From positions 1-8,519 of the forward strand of contig JANLXF010000136.1 in the NCBI GenBank assembly GCA_031364965.1: a DNA stretch of 8,519 bases, written 5' to 3'. Source of the DNA: JAOUEA01 sp031364965. GTDB lineage: Bacteria; Actinomycetota; UBA4738; HRBIN12. Each line of letters starts with the position of its first letter. Position 1 is the stretch's first letter. A program made the position numbers and the translations under genes. Under the pieces are notes generated by a model. The model was not told where the DNA came from and made no database searches. It worked only from the letters and a program-made list of their open reading frames with translations. Below, piece after piece: positions 5,883 to 8,519 of this stretch.

Positions 5883-6794
5883 ATGGCCGACGATCTGATC
5901 CTCGTGACGGGCGCCTCTGGCGCGGTTGGCGGGCAGCTGACCGATCGGCTGCGCGCCGCGGACCGCCATGTCCGGGTCTCGGGCCGGCGGCCCGAGACCC
6001 TCCTGCAACGGTGGCCCGGACTCGACGCGGTCGAGCTCGACGTGCTCCGGCCGGACACGATCGCGCAGGCGCTGGACGGTGTGCGGGCGGTCATCTATCT
6101 CGTGCACTCGATGGAGGCGGGCGTCGGGCACGAGTTCCACATGCGCGACGCGGAAGGCGCGCGGAACCTGGCGCGGGCCGCGCGCGCCGCGGGCGTGGGG
6201 CGGATCGTCTACCTCAGCGGGCTGGGCGATGAGCGAGGGGCCCTGTCGAAGCATCTGTGGAGCCGGCAGGAGGTCGGCCGGATCCTGGCCGCGGAGGGGC
6301 CGGAGGTGGTCGAGCTCCGGGCCGCGATGGTGATCTCCTCCGACAGCGCATCGTTCCGGATGCTCACGGACTTCATCCACCGCCTTCCGGCGATGGTCCT
6401 GCCCAGGTGGGCCGAGACCCCGACGCAGCCGATCGCCGGCGAGGACGTCCTGGCCTACCTCGAAGCGGCGCTCCACGTCGCCATCGAACCGCACCATCCG
6501 ATCGTGGAGATCGGGATGCCCGAGGTCATGACCTACCGCTCGATGTTGGAGCGCGTGGCCGCCAGGCTGGGCCGCTCGCCGATGCTCGTGGAGGTGCCGG
6601 TGCTCACCCCGAAGCTCTCGTCGTACTGGGCGGGCCTCACGACCTCGGTGTCGTCGTCGCTCGCGCAGCCATTGATCGAGGGCCTGGCCACACCCACGAT
6701 CGTGACGTCGGACCTCGCCGGCCGTCTGTTCCCCGACGTCGAGCCCATGGGTTTCGACGTGGCGGTCGATCGGGCGCTCGCCGGCAGGACCTGA
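5883..6794 (+). CDS. NAD(P)-binding atypical short-chain dehydrogenase (NmrA/SDR_a5-like)
   Basis: This 303-residue Rossmann-fold protein probably binds NAD(P)H and acts as a reductase, epimerase or redox sensor; the substrate is unknown. The dinucleotide loop is T9-G-A-S-G-A-V-G16. YLVHSM at 72-77, VYLSGLGDE at 109-117, SASFRMLTDF at 155-164 and PRWAETPTQPIAGEDVLAYL at 174-193 match a distinct group of NAD(P)H-binding proteins. Many members of that group, from memory, carry a C-terminal DUF2867 domain. Here the protein ends after about 100 further residues (alpha-helical, with LTPKLSSYWAGLTT at 241-254), too short for a full DUF2867, so this is a stand-alone version. The classical Y-x-x-x-K triad of SDR enzymes is not evident. 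It starts without an SD sequence just after a -10 box, and is separated from the upstream operon by a hairpin, so it is probably its own transcription unit. It converges with the SRPBCC gene 21 nt downstream. Confidence 0.85.
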   Translation: MADDLILVTGASGAVGGQLTDRLRAADRHVRVSGRRPETLLQRWPGLDAVELDVLRPDTIAQALDGVRAVIYLVHSMEAGVGHEFHMRDAEGARNLARAARAAGVGRIVYLSGLGDERGALSKHLWSRQEVGRILAAEGPEVVELRAAMVISSDSASFRMLTDFIHRLPAMVLPRWAETPTQPIAGEDVLAYLEAALHVAIEPHHPIVEIGMPEVMTYRSMLERVAARLGRSPMLVEVPVLTPKLSSYWAGLTTSVSSSLAQPLIEGLATPTIVTSDLAGRLFPDVEPMGFDVAVDRALAGRT

Positions 6795-6801
6795 CGCTCT
6801 G

Positions 6802-6826
6802 CTTCGTCCCGACGATCAGGACGAAG
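6802..6826. terminator. Hairpin between two convergent genes, candidate bidirectional terminator
   Basis: CTTCGTCC (6802-6809) and GGACGAAG (6819-6826) form a perfect 8-bp stem around a 9-nt loop. It begins 7 nt after the dehydrogenase stop, and its right arm lies in the last codons of the oppositely oriented SRPBCC gene, whose TGA (6818-6816) falls in the loop. The symmetrical placement in a 21-nt convergent gap suggests one hairpin serving both directions. It lacks a T-tract on either side, so function is inferred from position. Confidence 0.45.
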
Positions 6827-7280
6827 AGCCGGCGCCCTCGAGGTTCTTCTTGAACATCTGCATGCCCTTGCCGACGGCCGGCTTGATGAAGCCACCGAGG
6901 AACAAGGGGAAGATCGCACCCTGCAACCCGGCCGGGGTGGGCATGTCCATCGTCCGATCGACCTTGGTGCCGCCGGCGACGGGCGTGAGGGTGTAGCGGT
7001 TGTAGAACTCCTCGCCACTTTCCCGTGAGGTGAGGACGAGCCGCGAGGGACGTTCGAACTCGGTGACCTCGACCTCGTTGCGGTGGTCGGCGTCCCTGGG
7101 GATCCAGCCGTACGACGTGAAGGTCGTGCCCTTGCCCACCGGGCCGTCGACGAGGTCCTCGACCCGGTAGGCCTTCGGGGACCATTCGGCGTGGCGCCGG
7201 ACGTCGCTCAGGTAGTCGAACACCTCGTCGGGCGTCTTCTGGACGACGACCGACCACGATGCGGTGGATCTCTTCGCCAT
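6816..7280 (-). CDS. SRPBCC-fold (polyketide cyclase/START-like) protein
   Basis: This 154-residue protein has the helix-grip fold pattern of the SRPBCC superfamily, which encloses a hydrophobic ligand in a cavity. Seen in order are a first strand (STASWSVVVQ), the helix TPDEVFDYLSDVRRHAEWSP (16-35) with the family's typical F-x-x-L-x-D...W, strands with G-x-x-x-x-F-T-S-Y-G-W (51-59), EVEVTEFERPSRLVLTS (69-85), YTLTPVAGGTKV (96-107), and a long C-terminal amphipathic helix (about 120-148). No catalytic residues can be assigned; members include lipid-binding proteins, cyclases and many uncharacterised proteins. The start at 7280 is supported by AAGGGGGA (7292-7285), 4 nt upstream. It lies downstream of, and on the same strand as, the universal stress protein with a 95-nt gap, so it may be read through from that gene or have its own promoter. 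The last codons overlap the shared convergent hairpin. Confidence 0.88.
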   Translation of the reverse strand: MAKRSTASWSVVVQKTPDEVFDYLSDVRRHAEWSPKAYRVEDLVDGPVGKGTTFTSYGWIPRDADHRNEVEVTEFERPSRLVLTSRESGEEFYNRYTLTPVAGGTKVDRTMDMPTPAGLQGAIFPLFLGGFIKPAVGKGMQMFKKNLEGAGSSS

Positions 7281-7332
7281 GTGGTCCCCCTTCGCGAGCC
7301 TTCGAGACGGCGGTTCGCCCCTGCCACTTCAA

Positions 7333-7350
7333 CGACGAACGGGATCGTCG
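7333..7350 (-). terminator. Weak hairpin between the stress-protein and SRPBCC genes
   Basis: In the 95-nt gap, CGACGA (7333-7338) pairs with TCGTCG (7345-7350) around a 6-nt loop, 25 nt past the universal stress protein stop in the direction of transcription. The stem is short and no run of U follows. It may be a weak terminator or chance. The same gap holds the palindrome TGTCGACA (7353-7360). No convincing promoter for the SRPBCC gene was found. Confidence 0.22.
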
Positions 7351-7375
7351 CATGTCGACATCCGGCGCGAACGCG

Positions 7376-7789
7376 TCAGCGAACGAGCAGGACGGGGCAG
7401 GTCGAGTGGTGGATCACCTTGTTCGCGACGCCGCCCAGCAGCAGGCTCTTCCACTCGGTCATCCCGCGTGTCCCCATCACGATCAGGTCGGCGCGGAACT
7501 CGCCCGCGACCCCGACGATCTGCTCGGGCGTATCGCCGGGGCTCACCCGCCTGATCTCGGTCTGGGCCTCGATACCCGCCGAGGCGAATGCGCCTCGGAC
7601 CGATTCCACGATGTCCTCCGCGTCGGCACCGGGGCCCAGGTCCACGTCGGCACCCTCATAGCGTCCGTGTTCGCGCACGTGCACCACCATGACGGCCGAG
7701 CCGTACTTGGTGGCCAGGTCGATCGCGACGGGAACGGTCTTGCCGCCCTCCCGCGAGCCATCGACCGCGACAAGTAACCGTTCGAACAT
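7376..7789 (-). CDS. Universal stress protein, UspA family, single domain
   Basis: This 137-residue protein is a single-domain UspA-type alpha/beta protein, a cytoplasmic nucleotide-binding stress factor that usually forms dimers. It opens with the typical strand LLVAVDGS (Asp10 in the nucleotide pocket), then VMVVHVRE (33-40), and DLIVMGTRGM (101-110). The ATP-binding motif G-2x-G-9x-G-(S/T) is present as Gly106, Gly109 and Gly119, but the last position is Gly120 instead of Ser/Thr. The protein ends with the usual VIHHSTCPVLLVR. The ATG at 7789 lies 2 nt after the permease stop and is preceded by GAGGAGG (7803-7797), 7 nt upstream, within the permease coding end. The two genes are therefore one transcript, and the stress protein may sense energy or stress status for the transporter. 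A longer open frame through this region upstream is a shadow of the permease gene. Confidence 0.95.
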   Translation of the reverse strand: MFERLLVAVDGSREGGKTVPVAIDLATKYGSAVMVVHVREHGRYEGADVDLGPGADAEDIVESVRGAFASAGIEAQTEIRRVSPGDTPEQIVGVAGEFRADLIVMGTRGMTEWKSLLLGGVANKVIHHSTCPVLLVR

Positions 7790-7791
7790 CG

Positions 7792-8517
7792 TCAGCCCTC
7801 CTCGGGATCGGCTGGTTGCGTGGCGCGGGTTTCGACCTCGGTGGCGACCGGCAGCGCCACGAGCCGGGGACGGATGCGCGCGAAATACTGCACGGCGAAC
7901 GGGAGCCCCAGCAACACGGGGGCCCCGAACGCCTGGCGCCGGATCGTTCGTCCACGGTCGAGCCCGAGGGAGGTCCACCGATCGGCCGGATAGGCGGACG
8001 CGTCGACCGCGCCCCACAGCGGGAAGCCCACGATGATGATCCCGAGCAGGATCAGTCCGACCGTCGCGGTCTCGACGTCGAGCAGCTTGAGCGCGGACGC
8101 CATCAGCACCAGCACCAGGAGGGGGCGGATCACGCCGTCGGGCGCGATCGAGGACGCGCGCGCGCCCAGGTACACGGCGGGGATCGCCCCGATCAAGATC
8201 GAGGCGGTCAATCCGAGCTCGAAGTCCTGGACGATGATGTGGGCGATCGCGGCGGAGGTGACCAGAGGAACCGCCTGCACGAGGTCGGTGCCCACGAGCT
8301 CGGCGCCTCGTAGATCGGGGTACAGCAGCATCAAGCAGATGATGATCAGGGACCCCGAACCGACCGAGGTGAGGCCCACGAGGAGGCCCCCGGTGGCGCC
8401 CACGAGGATCGTCGGCACGATCTTCACGTGGATCGGCGCGCCGACCAGGTGCGTTGCGCGCCCCTCGCGCCTGGCGGTTGCGCTCCGCTTGCCCTGCAGC
8501 CATGCCTTGAACACCAT
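7792..8517 (-). CDS. TauE/SafE (TSUP) family permease, probably 5'-truncated by the window edge
   Basis: At least 241 residues of an inner-membrane permease of the TSUP (sulfite exporter TauE/SafE) family, whose members move sulfite, sulfonates or other small organosulfur or organic anions. The repeat signature is GLLVGLTSVGSGSL (44-57), followed by GTDLVQAVPLV (76-86). Hydrophobic segments lie at about 33-50, 53-66, 76-95, 100-118, 129-147 and 151-168, with a shorter one near 197-211; the tail from 213 is polar. From family knowledge, TSUP proteins have two such repeats, and the segment here resembles the second repeat preceded by a charged cytoplasmic linker (residues 1-30, rich in Arg/Lys). 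The ATG at 8517 is 2 nt from the window end, so the true start probably lies outside and the first repeat is missing only because of the edge. If the ATG is real, the protein would be a shorter one-repeat form. It is followed after 2 nt by the universal stress protein. Confidence 0.85.
   Translation of the reverse strand: MVFKAWLQGKRSATARREGRATHLVGAPIHVKIVPTILVGATGGLLVGLTSVGSGSLIIICLMLLYPDLRGAELVGTDLVQAVPLVTSAAIAHIIVQDFELGLTASILIGAIPAVYLGARASSIAPDGVIRPLLVLVLMASALKLLDVETATVGLILLGIIIVGFPLWGAVDASAYPADRWTSLGLDRGRTIRRQAFGAPVLLGLPFAVQYFARIRPRLVALPVATEVETRATQPADPEEG
7797..7803 (-). promoter_or_regulatory. Strong Shine-Dalgarno sequence of the stress-protein gene inside the permease 3' end
   Basis: The minus-strand GAGGAGG is 7 nt before the ATG at 7789 and encodes the last residues (Glu-Glu-Gly) of the permease. 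It fixes the start of the universal stress protein and shows that the two genes are translated from one mRNA, with likely re-initiation or coupling. Confidence 0.85.
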
Positions 8518-8519
8518 CG

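Noticed and set aside
7353..7360. TGTCGACA palindrome as an operator
   Set aside because: A single 8-bp palindrome with no promoter recognised beside it and no second copy in the window is not enough to call a binding site.
7790..8503. Reverse open frame joining the stress protein to an upstream 238-codon extension
   Set aside because: The extension is Arg/Pro/Gly-rich and lies out of frame over the permease gene, whose frame encodes clear membrane segments. The stress protein starts at 7789 with its own SD sequence.
1..8519. Mobile elements, tRNA, CRISPR or defence genes
   Set aside because: No transposase or integrase motifs, terminal inverted repeats, regularly spaced repeats or tRNA-like cloverleaf were recognised on either strand by eye.

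Overview
The window is strongly GC-rich, and long antisense open frames lie opposite nearly every gene. It reads like the chromosome of an actinomycete-like (Actinomycetota) bacterium, probably free-living. Supporting hints are a TTG start with a strong Shine-Dalgarno (SD) sequence, one gene whose -10 box sits only 6 nt before its ATG (a leaderless layout common in actinobacteria), and secreted-enzyme domain combinations typical of that phylum. No RNA gene, CRISPR array, insertion sequence or integrase was seen.

Layout. (1) 1-168 (+) is the decayed 3' part of a TfoX/Sxy-like gene. It shows a frame change, an in-frame stop and an apparent internal deletion. (2) 196-1959 (-) encodes a large secreted GH25 muramidase with an InlB-type repeat, an Ig-like domain and a C-terminal beta-sandwich module. 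(3) 1960-2110 is the divergent intergenic region. (4) 2111-5796 (+) is a compact three-gene operon, in the order large, FAD, iron-sulfur, for a molybdenum hydroxylase of the xanthine dehydrogenase/CO dehydrogenase superfamily. It ends in a strong hairpin at 5800-5838. (5) 5883-6794 (+) is an NAD(P)-binding atypical short-chain dehydrogenase with its own leaderless-type promoter. (6) On the minus strand, converging on it, are an SRPBCC-fold protein (6816-7280), a universal stress protein (7376-7789) and the C-terminal part of a TauE/SafE-type permease (7792-8517, running off the right edge).

How the genes work together. The molybdenum hydroxylase subunits are translationally coupled and should form an (LMS)2-type enzyme carrying Mo-pterin, FAD and two [2Fe-2S] clusters. 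Its catalytic Glu and Mo-pterin loops are intact. The substrate loop is Arg-Ala-Pro-Ala-Ala-Pro rather than a CO dehydrogenase signature, so a carbon or nitrogen-heterocycle, aldehyde or acyl-CoA type substrate is more likely than CO. The permease and the universal stress protein are separated by only 2 nt and are surely co-transcribed. The remaining genes are not obviously linked by pathway.

I do not see a convincing new multi-gene system. The items most worth a second look are the TfoX-like pseudogene, the orphan molybdenum hydroxylase of unknown substrate, the hairpin plus leaderless promoter that separates it from the next gene, and the hairpin shared by two convergent genes.
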